64,000 bases of DNA from Azoarcus sp. Aa7 (GTDB taxonomy: Bacteria > Pseudomonadota > Gammaproteobacteria > Burkholderiales > Rhodocyclaceae), in contig NZ_QVLR01000106.1 of NCBI RefSeq assembly GCF_014822185.1, positions 1-64,000 on the forward strand, read 5' to 3'. The notes beneath the pieces are model-generated. The model was not told the DNA's origin, made no database searches, and saw only the letters and a program-made list of their open reading frames with translations. Numbering within the stretch: the stretch's first letter is position 1; every line of letters starts with the position of its first letter. The position numbers and the translations under genes were made by a program. Positions 53,647 through 64,000 of this stretch are shown piece after piece.

Positions 53647-54807
53647 TCACGTTTGAATTGGGTCTTTATCGGTGAAATCCGGCGCAATCCCGACGGGATC
53701 GCCCGGCGCGTCCGTCACTGCGCTGCGCGCTGCCTCGGCAAGGGCTTCGCGCAGCAGCCCAAGCCCTTCGCCAGTCCTGGCGCTCAGAAAAACGCGCACG
53801 ATCTTACCATACTCGTCCTGCTGGACCCCGGGCTCGGCGCGGGTCAGGTCGATCTTGTTCATGACCATGATCTGCGGCACGGCGCCCGCGCCGATCTCGG
53901 TGAGAACCCCGTTAACGGCCTCGATCTGGGCCTCGCGATCCTCGCTCGCCGAGTCTACGACGTGCAACAGCAGGTCGGCGTTCGCGGTTTCCTCGAGCGT
54001 CGCGTGAAAGGCCGCGACGAGCGCGTGCGGCAGGTCGCGGATGAAGCCTACGGTATCGGAGAGGACGACATTGCTGCCCTCGCCCACATAGAGCCGTCGC
54101 GAGGTGGTGTCCAGCGTCGCGAAGAGCTGGTCGGCGGCATAGGCGCCGGCCTTCGTCAGCGAGTTGAACAGCGTCGACTTGCCGGCATTGGTATAACCGA
54201 CGAGCGACACCGACAGCACGTTGCGCCCTTCGCGCCCGCGACGGCGCACCCGGCGCTGCTTCTCGATCTGCGCGAGACGCTCCTTGAGCACCTTGACGCG
54301 CTTGCCGAGCAGGCGGCGGTCGGTCTCGAGCTGGGTTTCGCCCGGGCCGCGCAGGCCGATACCGCCCTTCTGGCGCTCCAGGTGGGTCCAGCCACGCACG
54401 AGACGGGTCGAGAGATGGTCGAGCTGCGCGAGTTCGACCTGCAGCTTGCCCTCGTGGCTCCGCGCGCGCTGCGCGAAGATGTCGAGGATCAGGGCCGTGC
54501 GGTCGACGACGCGGCACTGCAGCGTGCGTTCGAGGTTGCGCTGCTGCGCGGGCGACAGCGCGTGGTTGAAGATGACGAAATCGGCTTCGTGGGCGCGCAG
54601 CGTCTCGGCGATCTCGTCGACCTTGCCGCGCCCTGCGAAGAGCGCGGGATCGGGCCGGGCCCGCCGGCCGCCGACGACGGCCTCGACGCTGGCGCCGGCA
54701 CTGAGTGCGAGCAGCTTGAGTTCGGAAAGGCGCTCGTCCAGCGCGCCCTGGTTCAGGTCGAGCTGGACGAGTACCGCGCGCTCACCGGCATCGGGGCGCT
54801 CAAACAT
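53647..54807 (-). CDS. hflX: GTPase HflX
   Basis: A ribosome-splitting GTPase used under heat or antibiotic stress. The product has 386 residues: the N-terminal subdomain with PDPALFAGRGKVDEI, a helical linker, then the G domain with GYTNAGKSTLFNSL, DTVGFIRDLPHALVAAF and NKIDL. The gene lies 35 bp after hfq and 14 bp before hflK. Confidence 0.96.
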   Translation of the reverse strand: MFERPDAGERAVLVQLDLNQGALDERLSELKLLALSAGASVEAVVGGRRARPDPALFAGRGKVDEIAETLRAHEADFVIFNHALSPAQQRNLERTLQCRVVDRTALILDIFAQRARSHEGKLQVELAQLDHLSTRLVRGWTHLERQKGGIGLRGPGETQLETDRRLLGKRVKVLKERLAQIEKQRRVRRRGREGRNVLSVSLVGYTNAGKSTLFNSLTKAGAYAADQLFATLDTTSRRLYVGEGSNVVLSDTVGFIRDLPHALVAAFHATLEETANADLLLHVVDSASEDREAQIEAVNGVLTEIGAGAVPQIMVMNKIDLTRAEPGVQQDEYGKIVRVFLSARTGEGLGLLREALAEAARSAVTDAPGDPVGIAPDFTDKDPIQT

Positions 54808-54842
54808 GGAGGAACTTGGCGTCCATGGGGCGCCCGCGGGAA

Positions 54843-55088
54843 TCAGCTATTGCCGTCACCCGAGTCCTGTTGCTGGATGTTGACCGGACGTGCGGGCACG
54901 ACAGTCGAGATCGCGTGCTTGTACACCATCTGCGTGACGGTGTTCTTCAGCAGCACGACGTACTGGTCGAAGGATTCGATCTGGCCCTGCAGCTTGATGC
55001 CGTTGACCAGGTAGATCGCCACGGGGACATGCTCCCTGCGCAGGGTATTCAGGAACGGGTCTTGTAGAAGTTGCCCTTTGTTGCTCAT
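54843..55088 (-). CDS. hfq: RNA chaperone Hfq
   Basis: An 81-residue Sm-like hexameric chaperone that pairs small RNAs with mRNAs. Sm1 ([20 protein letters not shown]) and Sm2 ([14 protein letters not shown]) are canonical; the C-terminal tail is short (about 12 residues), as in many betaproteobacteria. The ATG at 55088 gives [14 protein letters not shown]. Frames extending upstream of it are chance. Confidence 0.98.
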   Translation of the reverse strand: MSNKGQLLQDPFLNTLRREHVPVAIYLVNGIKLQGQIESFDQYVVLLKNTVTQMVYKHAISTVVPARPVNIQQQDSGDGNS

Positions 55089-55186
55089 TTTCAAACCTCG
55101 AGGCTGCGTTTTATTGTGAATGTAAAGGATTTCATGTTGCACTGCCACATTTGTACAGACAATCGATCCCGGTGCGGAGTTGGAAT

Positions 55187-56515
55187 CTAATCTTTTCCGA
55201 TAAACGGATTGTGCGAGGTGCGGAATTGTATCCGCAACGGCGTGCCCTGCAGTTTGAACGCCTCCATGAACGTGCGTTCCAGGAAGCGCACGTAAGACAC
55301 GGGCACATGGTCGAGCGCGGCGCCGTGGATGACGACAACCGGCGGGTTGTTGCCCCCCTGGTGGGCGTAGCGCATCTTCGGGCGGAAGATGCCGTGGCGC
55401 GGCGGCGCCTGCTTCGTCAACGCGGCCTGCAGGGTTCTGGTCAGGCGCGGGGTCGACAGGTTCACCATCGCGGCCGCATAGGCGGAATCGACGGACTTCA
55501 TGACCGCGGCCACGCCCGCCCCCTTGAGCGCGGAGATGTAGTGGAAGCGCGCGAAGGACAGGAAACCCAGCTTGTGCGCGATATCGCGCTTGATCAGTTC
55601 GCGGCGGTAGTCGTCGACGCTGTCCCACTTGTTCACCGCGACAACCAGGGCACGGCCCGACTCCAGGATGAAGCCGGCGATGTGGGCGTCCTGATCGGAG
55701 ATGTCCTGCGACGCGTCGAGCACCAGCACGACGACGTTGCACTGTTCGATCGCCTGCAGCGTCTTGATGACGGAGAACTTCTCGATGGCCTCGAAGATCT
55801 TGCCGCGGCGGCGCAGGCCGGCGGTGTCGATCAGCGTGTAGTTGCGCCCGTCGCGTTCGAACGGGATCGCGATGGCGTCGCGCGTGGTGCCCGGCATGTC
55901 GAAGGCGATGACGCGTTCCTCGCCGAGCAGGCTGTTCACGAGCGTCGACTTGCCCACGTTCGGGCGGCCGACGATCGCGATGCGCGGGCCGTGGTCCTCG
56001 GCCTCGTCCGGCGCCTCGTCGAGCGGGAAGTCGGCGAGCACCAGATCGATGACTTCCTTGATGCCGTCGCCGTGGGCGGCCGAGACCGGCAGCGGCGCAC
56101 CGAGGCCGAGCGCGTGGAAGTCGGCGGCGACGATGCTGCGCTCCATGCCTTCGGCCTTGTTCACGACCAGATGCACGGGACGCCCGGCGCGCCGCAGGCG
56201 CGTGGCGATCTGCTCGTCGTGCGGGGTCAGGCCGGCGCGGCCGTCGACGAGGAACAGCAGCACGTCGGCCTCGGCGATCGCCTGTTCGGCCTGGCGGGCC
56301 ATCTCGTGCATGATGCCGGTCTTGGCGACCGGGTCGAAGCCGGCGGTATCGACGACCAGGTAGTCGCGGTCGCCGACGCGGCCGATGCCATAGTGGCGGT
56401 CGCGCGTGAGGCCGGGCTGGTCGGCGACGAGGGCGTCGCGCGTGCGCGTGAGCCGGTTGAACAGTGTCGACTTACCGACGTTGGGACGACCGACGAGGAC
56501 GATGGTGGGTTTCAA
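55187..56515 (-). CDS. der: GTPase Der (EngA)
   Basis: A double GTPase needed for 50S ribosome assembly. The 442-residue protein has two G domains: the first opens at residue 7 with [12 protein letters not shown], the second near 180 with [21 protein letters not shown]-type motifs and the KH-like C-terminal domain (about 355-442) complete it. The C-terminus is basic. The gap to hfq (98 bp) is AT-richer and probably holds an hfq promoter. Confidence 0.97.
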   Translation of the reverse strand: MKPTIVLVGRPNVGKSTLFNRLTRTRDALVADQPGLTRDRHYGIGRVGDRDYLVVDTAGFDPVAKTGIMHEMARQAEQAIAEADVLLFLVDGRAGLTPHDEQIATRLRRAGRPVHLVVNKAEGMERSIVAADFHALGLGAPLPVSAAHGDGIKEVIDLVLADFPLDEAPDEAEDHGPRIAIVGRPNVGKSTLVNSLLGEERVIAFDMPGTTRDAIAIPFERDGRNYTLIDTAGLRRRGKIFEAIEKFSVIKTLQAIEQCNVVVLVLDASQDISDQDAHIAGFILESGRALVVAVNKWDSVDDYRRELIKRDIAHKLGFLSFARFHYISALKGAGVAAVMKSVDSAYAAAMVNLSTPRLTRTLQAALTKQAPPRHGIFRPKMRYAHQGGNNPPVVVIHGAALDHVPVSYVRFLERTFMEAFKLQGTPLRIQFRTSHNPFIGKD

Positions 56516-56529
56516 GCGCTCATTCCCGC

Positions 56530-57672
56530 TCAGCGGGCCTCATACACATGGATGCCGCCATCGCGCGTCTGGACGACGAAGCCGTCGCGGCCGAAACGGC
56601 GCGGGTCGGCGGTAACGGAACTGCTGTCGGCGCGCGCACGAGCGGCGAAGCTGCCGTCGTCGCGTTTGAGCAGATGGACATAGCCTTCGAAGTCACCGAC
56701 CGCGACGAAGTCGCCGACGATCAGCGGGCGCGACAGGGCGCGGCGCGGCAGCGTTTCCTGCTTCCACACGTTCGCGCCGCTGGTGCCGTCGAGCGCATGG
56801 ACCGCGTCGTTCTCGTCGGTGATCACGACGAAGCGGCTATCGCGATCCATGCCGACGCTGCTGGAGAAGTCACGCGACCACAGTGCGTTGCCGTTGGTGG
56901 CGTCGAAGCATGCGGCGCGCCCCTGGTAGGCGACGGCACACAGCTCCTTGCGGCCGATCACCGGCGTGCCGGCGACGTCAGCGACGCGCTCAAGTTCGGT
57001 CGCGCCCTTGGGCGTCGCGACGGTCAGTTCCCAGAGCTGCCCGCCGTTGGCGAGGCTCACGGCGACGAGCTTGCCGCCCGGGTAGCCGGCCACCGCGGCC
57101 GGACCTTCCAGCGTGACACCGGCGAAGCTGCGCAACGACAGCGGCGGCGTCGCGCGCTGGAACACCCAGCGGCGTGCGCCGGTATTGGCGTCGAGGCCGA
57201 TCAGGCGGCTGTCCGAGGCACGCACGACGACGATCGCGTCGCCCACCGCGGGGGCGGCGAGCACTTCCGCGCCGATGGCGGCACGCCAGCGCTCGGCGCC
57301 GTTCGCGGCGTCGAGCGCGACGACTTCGCCGGCCGTGGTGGCCACGACGGCGAGCTTGCCGTTGCTGCCCACGCCTGCCGACAGGCGCTTGGCGGCGCTG
57401 GCCGTCCACACCGCCTTGCCGTCCTTGAAGCGCGCGACCGCGCCGTCATGGGCGGCGGCATAGACGTCTTCGCCGACGACCGCGGGCTGGAACACATAGG
57501 GACCGGACTTGCCGATGCGCGCCTGCCACAACGGGCGCAACTCGGCCGAGGCCTTGAAGTCGGGCAGCTTGGCCGGCTTCGGTCCCGATTCGGCGAAGGG
57601 GTTGAGCGAGGAGCAGCCAGCAAGCAGCGCCAGCGAGGCCGCAAAGGCGAGCGCGGTGAAGGGTCGGCTCAT
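56530..57672 (-). CDS. bamB: Outer-membrane assembly lipoprotein BamB
   Basis: A 380-residue lipoprotein of the BAM complex. The lipobox LLAGC ends at Cys20, and the rest is an eight-blade propeller of PQQ-like repeats ([37 protein letters not shown], and others). It lies 14 bp upstream of der, in the usual hisS-yfgM-bamB-der order. Confidence 0.96.
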   Translation of the reverse strand: MSRPFTALAFAASLALLAGCSSLNPFAESGPKPAKLPDFKASAELRPLWQARIGKSGPYVFQPAVVGEDVYAAAHDGAVARFKDGKAVWTASAAKRLSAGVGSNGKLAVVATTAGEVVALDAANGAERWRAAIGAEVLAAPAVGDAIVVVRASDSRLIGLDANTGARRWVFQRATPPLSLRSFAGVTLEGPAAVAGYPGGKLVAVSLANGGQLWELTVATPKGATELERVADVAGTPVIGRKELCAVAYQGRAACFDATNGNALWSRDFSSSVGMDRDSRFVVITDENDAVHALDGTSGANVWKQETLPRRALSRPLIVGDFVAVGDFEGYVHLLKRDDGSFAARARADSSSVTADPRRFGRDGFVVQTRDGGIHVYEAR

Positions 57673-57675
57673 CGA

Positions 57676-58323
57676 TCAGCCCTCCAGGGCCTGCTGCTTG
57701 ACGCGAATGACTTCGCGCAGGGTTTCGCTGCCGTCGGCACCGTCCACGGCCAGCGCATCGAGCGCGGCCTGGTAGGCGCTGCGGGCTTCGGCGGGCTTGC
57801 CGCTCGCCGCCAGCACGTCGCCGCGCAGGTCTTCGAAACGCGCCTTCAGGGCCGGGGCCGGCGCATTCGTGAGCTGCGCGAGCGCCTGATCGAAGGCGCC
57901 CTCGTCGAGCAGTAGCGCGGCAAGACGCAGGCGGGCGATGTCCTTCAGCGCAGGGTCGCCGCCCTTGGCGAGCAGCCATTCGAGCTGAGCGCGCGCGTTC
58001 TTGGCATCGCCCTTCTCGATCTGCACGCCGGCCGAGGCCAGTGCGGCCATTTCCGCATAGGCGGTCGAGGGGAATTTTTCGATGAGTTGGCCAGCCGCTT
58101 CACGCGTCTTCTGCGCATCGCCCTTCATCACCGCCTGTTCGAGCGCGAAGTACAGCGCACCGGCTTCGCCGGCCTGCCGGTTCTTGTAGTACTGGAAGCC
58201 CTGCCAGCCGACCGAGGCCAGCGCGGCAGCCACTGCGATCGCGGTCACAAAATTGCCGTACCGGACCCACCAGGCCTTCAGTTCGGAAATCTGCTCCTGC
58301 TCTTCGAGGTCATACACTGCCAT
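57676..58323 (-). CDS. yfgM: YfgM-type TPR protein (SecYEG-associated, periplasmic chaperone partner)
   Basis: A 215-residue protein with a short cytoplasmic N-terminus ([19 protein letters not shown]), a membrane helix ([17 protein letters not shown]) and a periplasmic TPR domain to the end. Homologues bind SecYEG and periplasmic chaperones. Its start overlaps hisS by 14 bp; 3 bp separate it from bamB. Confidence 0.93.
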   Translation of the reverse strand: MAVYDLEEQEQISELKAWWVRYGNFVTAIAVAAALASVGWQGFQYYKNRQAGEAGALYFALEQAVMKGDAQKTREAAGQLIEKFPSTAYAEMAALASAGVQIEKGDAKNARAQLEWLLAKGGDPALKDIARLRLAALLLDEGAFDQALAQLTNAPAPALKARFEDLRGDVLAASGKPAEARSAYQAALDALAVDGADGSETLREVIRVKQQALEG

Positions 58324-59629
58324 CGTTTTCCTCTTCTTCTTCAGTAAATAGGCATTCGGCGACGACGTCGCCGAGGACTTCGAGGGCGACGCGCTGCTGG
58401 CCACCGGGGCCGCGCAGGGGCTTGAGGCCAACCTCGCCCGCCGCGGCCTCGTCGTCGCCGATAACGACGGCGAGCTGCGCGCCGCTGGCATCGGCCTTCT
58501 TCATCTGCGACTTGAAGCTGCCGCCGCCGCAGTGGGTGAGCACCGCGAAACCGTAGCCGCGCAGCGCTTCGGCGGCGCGGAAGGCGAGCCGCTGGGCCTG
58601 CTCGCCGAGATGCACGACATACACGTCGGGCAGCGCACGCTCGATCTCGCCGCCGCCCTCGCGCCACAGCGCCAGCAGGCGCTCGACGCCCATCGCGAAA
58701 CCGGCCGCCGGGGCGGGCTTGCCGCCGAGTTGCTCGATCAGGCCGTCGTAACGGCCGCCCGCGCAGACCGTGCCCTGCGCGCCGAGCCGCGTCGTGACCC
58801 ACTCGAACACGGTGCGGTTGTAGTAGTCGAGGCCGCGCACGAGGCGCGGGTTGATGCGGTACGGAATGCCGGCGTCCTTGAGCAGGGCCTGCACGCCGTC
58901 GAAGTGCAGGAGCGATTCCTCGCCGAGGAAGTCGATCAGACGGGGGGCCGCCTCGACGAGTTCCTGCAGGTCGGGGTTCTTGGTGTCGAGGATGCGCAGC
59001 GGGTTGGTGTGCAGGCGGCGCTTGCTGTCCTCGTCGAGGCGGTCCTGGTGCGCGGACAGGTAGGCGATCAGCTCGGCGCGGTGGCGCGCACGCTCCTCGC
59101 TGGAGCCGAGCGAGTTGAGCTCGAGCCTGACGTCCTCGAGGCCGAGGTCGTCCCACAGGCGCGCGCACATCAGGATGTGCTCGGCGTCGATGTCGGGACC
59201 GTCGAAGCCCAGCGCCTCGACGCCGATCTGGTGGAACTGGCGGTAGCGGCCCTTCTGCGGGCGCTCGTGGCGGAACATCGGCCCGTGGTAGTACAGGCGT
59301 TGGGCGCCCGTCGCGAGCATCTTGTGCTGGATCGCGGCGCGCACGCAGGAGGCGGTGCCCTCGGGGCGCAGCGTCAGGAGCTCGCCGTTGAGGGCGTCCT
59401 CGAAGGAGTACATCTCCTTCTCGACGATGTCGGTGACTTCGCCGATCGCGCGCTTGAACAGCGGCGTCGGTTCGACGATGGGCATGCGGATCGGGCGGTA
59501 GCCGTAGCTGCGCAGCCAGTCGCGCACGATGTCTTCGAAGTGCTCCCAGGCCTCGGCGTCGTCGGGCAGGATGTCGTTCATCCCGCGCACGGCCTGCAGT
59601 GTCTGCATTACGGTTTTCTTTTCGCTCAT
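58310..59629 (-). CDS. hisS: Histidyl-tRNA synthetase
   Basis: Class II synthetase charging tRNA-His (439 residues). Motif 1 is in [20 protein letters not shown], motif 2 in [13 protein letters not shown] with the [18 protein letters not shown] loop, the HisA motif in [15 protein letters not shown] and motif 3 in GMGVERLL form ([11 protein letters not shown]). The C-terminal anticodon domain is present, separating it from hisZ. Confidence 0.97.
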   Translation of the reverse strand: MSEKKTVMQTLQAVRGMNDILPDDAEAWEHFEDIVRDWLRSYGYRPIRMPIVEPTPLFKRAIGEVTDIVEKEMYSFEDALNGELLTLRPEGTASCVRAAIQHKMLATGAQRLYYHGPMFRHERPQKGRYRQFHQIGVEALGFDGPDIDAEHILMCARLWDDLGLEDVRLELNSLGSSEERARHRAELIAYLSAHQDRLDEDSKRRLHTNPLRILDTKNPDLQELVEAAPRLIDFLGEESLLHFDGVQALLKDAGIPYRINPRLVRGLDYYNRTVFEWVTTRLGAQGTVCAGGRYDGLIEQLGGKPAPAAGFAMGVERLLALWREGGGEIERALPDVYVVHLGEQAQRLAFRAAEALRGYGFAVLTHCGGGSFKSQMKKADASGAQLAVVIGDDEAAAGEVGLKPLRGPGGQQRVALEVLGDVVAECLFTEEEEENDGSV

Positions 59630-59640
59630 AGCTGGACGGT

Positions 59641-60897
<1,257 letters not shown>

Positions 60898-60903
60898 TTC
60901 AGC

Positions 60904-61923
60904 TCACTCCAGGGTGAATCTAGCGACGCTGACGCGCACGTGCGGCTTCATGTCGTAAGACTTGCCGCGATAGTCGAGAAACACCTGCCTGGCGTTGCCG
61001 ACGACCAGCGCGAAGGGCGGCTTGCCCTGCACGGTGCGCGAACTGCCGGCGCCGTTGACCCCCGAGTAGACGATGGAACCGCGCGCATCGCGCACCTCGA
61101 TCCAGGATTCGCCTTCGAAACGGAACACGATATGTTCGACGCCCTCGGCGGCGGGTACAGCCGCCGGGGTGGCAGCAACAGGCGGCACCACTGCCTGCGC
61201 GGCGGGCGCGGCGGGCGCTGCCGGCGGGACGGCCGTGGCGGCTGCGGGGACCGGCGGAAGGGCAGCGGACGGGGGTGCCGCCGGAGCCGGAGCAGTGATC
61301 GCCGCGGCTGCCGGCGCAGGCATGTCCGGCGTTGCCGGGGAGGCGACCGGAAGCGACGGCACGACGCCGCTCGCGGCGAGCGCGGATTCCGACACCTGCC
61401 CTTGCGGCGCGGCGGCGGCGCTGGTCACGGCGGGAGCCCCCTGCGCCGCCGGCTCGACGACGCTTTCCGCGATTTCGGCATTCTCCGCAGGCATGCGGAA
61501 CCAGTCGAAGTACCAGCCCACCAGCACCACGAGCAGAAGCGCACCGGCGATCAGTCCGGCGGGGATCTGCACCGAGCGCCCGCCGCTGCCGCTGGGCATG
61601 ACGCCTACGGCGTTCGACACCGGCGCGAGTTCGACGGCACGCGGGGCGACTTCAGTCTCGAAGGCCGCGAGCACGGTCGCCGCATCGACACCGAGGTAGC
61701 GGGCGTAGTTGCGCAGGAAACCGCGCGCGAACGCGGCGCCGGGCAGGAGGTCGAGCCGCCCCGCCTCCATCGCCTCGATCTGGCGGCTGGTCAGTTTGAG
61801 GGAATGCGCGACGTCGCTCGCCGTTTCGCCTCGGGCTTCGCGCAACTGCCGAAGTTGCGCGCCCATCTCGGCAGCGAGGTCGGACGATGCCGCCCCCTGC
61901 TGGTCCAGATGCACTTCTGTCAC
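60904..61923 (-). CDS. rodZ: RodZ-like cytoskeletal/helix-turn-helix membrane protein
   Basis: Start is GTG at 61923, overlapping the pilW stop by 4 bp. The 339-residue protein has an N-terminal HTH (about 22-85, LRQLREARGETASDVAHSLK), one membrane helix (LIAGALLLVVLVGWYFDWF, about 134-153), a long Ala/Pro-rich periplasmic linker and a C-terminal beta domain (DUF4115 type, FEGESWIEVRDARGSIVYSG). RodZ links MreB to the cell wall machinery and shapes rods. Confidence 0.93.
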   Translation of the reverse strand: MTEVHLDQQGAASSDLAAEMGAQLRQLREARGETASDVAHSLKLTSRQIEAMEAGRLDLLPGAAFARGFLRNYARYLGVDAATVLAAFETEVAPRAVELAPVSNAVGVMPSGSGGRSVQIPAGLIAGALLLVVLVGWYFDWFRMPAENAEIAESVVEPAAQGAPAVTSAAAAPQGQVSESALAASGVVPSLPVASPATPDMPAPAAAAITAPAPAAPPSAALPPVPAAATAVPPAAPAAPAAQAVVPPVAATPAAVPAAEGVEHIVFRFEGESWIEVRDARGSIVYSGVNGAGSSRTVQGKPPFALVVGNARQVFLDYRGKSYDMKPHVRVSVARFTLE

Positions 61924-62720
61924 TCGTAATTTCCCTGATTCATCGTCCGGTATTCGGGACTGTCCGCGAAGCGGCCGCGCAGCTGCGCCGCGTAGCTGGC
62001 TTCGGCGTCACGGTTGCCCAGGCGGCGCGCCGTGCGCAGCCCCAGCCACACCGATTGCGGCGTCGGCTCTCCCTGCTGATGCAAGTCGACCAGCAGGGCG
62101 CTCGCGACGTCGTAGGCGCCGCGCCGGTAGGAGATGCCGGCGAGTTGGTAGATCGCCTGGCGGTTCGCCGGGTCGGCCTGCACCGCACGGCGGAATTCCG
62201 CCTCGGCCGCCGCGTCGTTGTTCTGGCGCAGATGGCACAGGCCGGCGTTGGTGTAGGGGCGCGTCGGAGTACGGTAGTACGGGTTGCGCGCCGACGAGGC
62301 AAGCCGCACCAGGCCGTCCTGCGGGTTTCCGTTGATGCACTGGAACCAGCCGAAACTGTTGTTGAATTCCGGGTCGTTCGGCGCGATCTCGAGTGCACGC
62401 AGAAAGTTCTCGCGCGCCGCGTTCGCATCGTCGATGGCCATGTACACGAGACCCATCAGGTGATACGCCGGCGCGTAGTTGGACTGGCTCTGCAGCGCCA
62501 CGCGCGCTTCATCGAGGGCCACGGCGTAGTTGCCGAGTTGCAGGTAGGCCGCGCCCAGCTCGGCGTGCACCTTGGCCGTCGCCTCGCCCTTGCCCGACAC
62601 CGGCGTGTCCGCCACGGGACGATCCGCGAGCGGCGTGCCGGCGGTGTTCATGGTGGCGTTGCAGCCGGCGAGCGCCAGCGCGAACAGCGGAAGCGAGAGC
62701 TTCACGAAGAGCCGGGTCAT
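61920..62720 (-). CDS. pilW: Type IV pilus biogenesis/stability lipoprotein PilW (PilF)
   Basis: The ATG at 62720 gives a 266-residue lipoprotein with the lipobox LALAGC at about 15-20. The rest is about six TPR repeats ([40 protein letters not shown], and others). It places PilQ secretin in the outer membrane. Start overlaps the rlmN stop by 4 bp. Other pilus genes are not in the window. Confidence 0.92.
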   Translation of the reverse strand: MTRLFVKLSLPLFALALAGCNATMNTAGTPLADRPVADTPVSGKGEATAKVHAELGAAYLQLGNYAVALDEARVALQSQSNYAPAYHLMGLVYMAIDDANAARENFLRALEIAPNDPEFNNSFGWFQCINGNPQDGLVRLASSARNPYYRTPTRPYTNAGLCHLRQNNDAAAEAEFRRAVQADPANRQAIYQLAGISYRRGAYDVASALLVDLHQQGEPTPQSVWLGLRTARRLGNRDAEASYAAQLRGRFADSPEYRTMNQGNYE

Positions 62721-63850
62721 GCACGATCCTCCATCGATTTGACAAGACGAACGGTGCGGCGCGTGCGGTCCTGGACCTGCCCCGCCAGCTGGCCGCAGGC
62801 GGCATTGACGTCGTCGCCACGGGTCTTGCGGGTTGTCGTGACGATGCCCGCCTCGATCAGGATACCTGCAAAGCGGCGTATGCGTTCGGGCTGGGAACGG
62901 CCGAAGCCCGAGTTCGGGAAGGGGTTGAACGGGATCAGGTTGAACTTGCACGGGACGTCGCGCACGAGGGCGACGAGCGCGCGCGCATGCGCGTCGGAGT
63001 CGTTGACGCCGTCGAGCATGACGTATTCGAAAGTCACGAAGTCGCGCGGGGCGCGTTCGAGGTAACGCCGGCACGCGGCCATCAGCTCGCGCAGCGGGTA
63101 TTTCTGGTTGATCGGCACGAGGCGGTCGCGCAGCGCGTCGTCGGGCGCGTGCAGCGACACGGCGAGCGCGACCGGACATTCGTCGCGCAGGCGGTCCATC
63201 GCCGGCACAATGCCGGAGGTCGACACCGTCACGCGGCGGCGCGACAGGCCGTAGGCGTGGTCGTCGAGCATCAGGCGCAGCGCGGTGACGACGTTGTCGA
63301 AGTTGGCGAGGGGCTCGCCCATGCCCATCATGACGACGTTGCTGATGACGCGGCCGTTATCGACGTCGCCCTCGGCGTCCTTGGCCCCGGCCGGCGTCGA
63401 AGTGCCGCCCAGCAGTTTGTTCGCGAGCCACAGCTGGCCGATGATTTCGGCCGCCGACAGGTTGCGGTTGAAGCCCTGCTTGCCGGTCGAGCAGAAGGCG
63501 CAGTCGAGCGCGCAGCCGGCCTGCGAGGAGATGCACAGGGTGCCGCGATGGGTCTCGGGAATGAACACCGCCTCAACCGCATTCGCATTGCCGACATCCA
63601 GCAGCCACTTGCGCGTGCCGTCTTCCGAGACGCTGTCGCGGATGGCCTGCGGCGGGCGGATGCACGCTTCGTGGGCGAGCTTCGCGCGCAGGCTCTTCGC
63701 AACATCGGTCATGTTGTCGAAATCGGTTTCGCCGAAGCGGTGCATCCAGCGCATCACCTGACGCGCGCGGAAGGGCTTCTCGTCGCGCTCGGCAAACCAG
63801 GCGACGAGACCGTCGACGTCGAAATCGAGCAGATTGACCGGTGTTTCCAT
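62717..63850 (-). CDS. rlmN: Dual-specificity rRNA/tRNA adenine-C2 methyltransferase RlmN
   Basis: Radical SAM enzyme methylating A2503 of 23S rRNA and A37 of some tRNAs (377 residues). The N-terminal accessory domain ([20 protein letters not shown]) is followed by the radical SAM cysteines in [11 protein letters not shown] and by [14 protein letters not shown] catalytic cysteine is present near the C-terminus (AACGQLAG). It follows ndk across an 85-bp gap. Confidence 0.97.
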   Translation of the reverse strand: METPVNLLDFDVDGLVAWFAERDEKPFRARQVMRWMHRFGETDFDNMTDVAKSLRAKLAHEACIRPPQAIRDSVSEDGTRKWLLDVGNANAVEAVFIPETHRGTLCISSQAGCALDCAFCSTGKQGFNRNLSAAEIIGQLWLANKLLGGTSTPAGAKDAEGDVDNGRVISNVVMMGMGEPLANFDNVVTALRLMLDDHAYGLSRRRVTVSTSGIVPAMDRLRDECPVALAVSLHAPDDALRDRLVPINQKYPLRELMAACRRYLERAPRDFVTFEYVMLDGVNDSDAHARALVALVRDVPCKFNLIPFNPFPNSGFGRSQPERIRRFAGILIEAGIVTTTRKTRGDDVNAACGQLAGQVQDRTRRTVRLVKSMEDRA

Positions 63851-63878
63851 GTGTTTCCTGTACTGCCCTCAAAATGCA

Positions 63879-63912
63879 ATCGGCCCGCGTTGCACGAAGT
63901 GCGCGGGCCGAT
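63879..63912 (-). terminator. Hairpin between ndk and rlmN
   Basis: ATCGGCCCGCG (63879-63889) and CGCGGGCCGAT (63902-63912) form an 11-bp perfect stem with a 12-base loop, followed on the minus strand by TGCATTTT. It would reduce read-through from ndk to rlmN. Confidence 0.65.
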
Positions 63913-63935
63913 GCGCGGGCGTAGCCCTGAGAGGC

Positions 63936-64000
63936 TTAGCGGGCGTAAACGTTCATTCCGGGGAAGAAGAACGAGACTTCGACCGCGGCGGTTTCGGGCG
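63936..64000 (-). CDS. ndk: Nucleoside diphosphate kinase, C-terminal fragment (runs off the window)
   Basis: Only the last 21 codons are in view. The minus-strand frame ends ETAAVEVSFFFPGMNVYAR followed by a stop at 63936, matching the C-terminus of Ndk proteins. In this gene order ndk normally precedes rlmN, which supports the call. Confidence 0.75.
   Translation of the reverse strand, partial: PETAAVEVSFFFPGMNVYAR

Noticed and set aside
54843-55742. Extension of hfq to a 299-residue protein
   Set aside because: Upstream codons overlap der in another frame; Hfq starts at 55088 with its canonical N-terminus.

Overview
The window is a GC-rich, gene-dense piece of a betaproteobacterial chromosome. 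The gene orders petABC-sspA-sspB, hfq-hflX-hflK-hflC-hisZ-purA and ndk-rlmN-pilW-rodZ-ispG-hisS-yfgM-bamB-der, the separate hisZ, and an acyl-CoA synthetase next to nitrate assimilation genes all fit Rhodocyclales (Azoarcus/Aromatoleum/Thauera type). That placement is inference from gene content. No prophage, insertion sequence, CRISPR array or obvious genomic island was seen.

Layout. 1-3.6 kb: an EAL-type c-di-GMP protein (5' end uncertain because the first 55 bases are an exact inverted copy of 188-242) and a convergent tamA. 3.6-12.1 kb: putA with a divergent Lrp-type regulator, a 440-bp gap full of large inverted repeats, fbp, dadA and a GT4 glycosyltransferase. 12.1-16 kb: sspB, sspA and the cytochrome bc1 genes. 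16-21.6 kb: recR, ybaB, dnaX, a patatin/beta-barrel protein and the 4.5S SRP RNA gene. 21.8-28.8 kb: an acyl-CoA synthetase, an SdiA-regulated-type protein, a GT39 glycosyltransferase and a PAS-GGDEF-EAL protein. 28.8-44.4 kb: a nitrate/nitrite assimilation region. 44.5-48.3 kb: rlmB and rnr. 48.3-48.6 kb: two identical tRNA-Leu(CAG) genes. 48.8-64 kb: a long minus-strand housekeeping series from ndk (partial) down to purA.

The most informative part is the nitrate region. One transcription unit runs cobA-nirB-nirD-MFS nitrate transporter-PP2C/Ser-Thr kinase-assimilatory nitrate reductase; another encodes the NrtABD uptake transporter; nasT (receiver-ANTAR antiterminator) lies just upstream of nrtA. 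Both cobA and nrtA are preceded by the same stacked control: an NtrC-like dyad about 100 bp upstream, a sigma-54 promoter (TGGCAC-N5-TTGC or CTGC), then a leader with hexaloop hairpins whose loops carry A at position 1 and G at position 4 (the ANTAR target type), then an intrinsic terminator. The last hexaloop hairpin (loop AACGGC) shares bases with the 5' arm of the terminator, so the two structures exclude each other. The reading is that nitrogen limitation starts transcription through NtrC/sigma-54 and nitrate lets NasT carry it past the terminator. The usual sensor gene nasS is not beside nasT.

A secreted-type C-type lectin/RTX protein sits between the two nitrate units, and a PAS-GGDEF-EAL protein follows the nitrate reductase gene by 64 bp. 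Other items of note are a perfect 20-bp palindrome upstream of the acyl-CoA synthetase, REP-like inverted repeats, an 18-bp tandem repeat in the tail of rnr, and an rnr start codon that lies inside the -35 region of a tRNA promoter.
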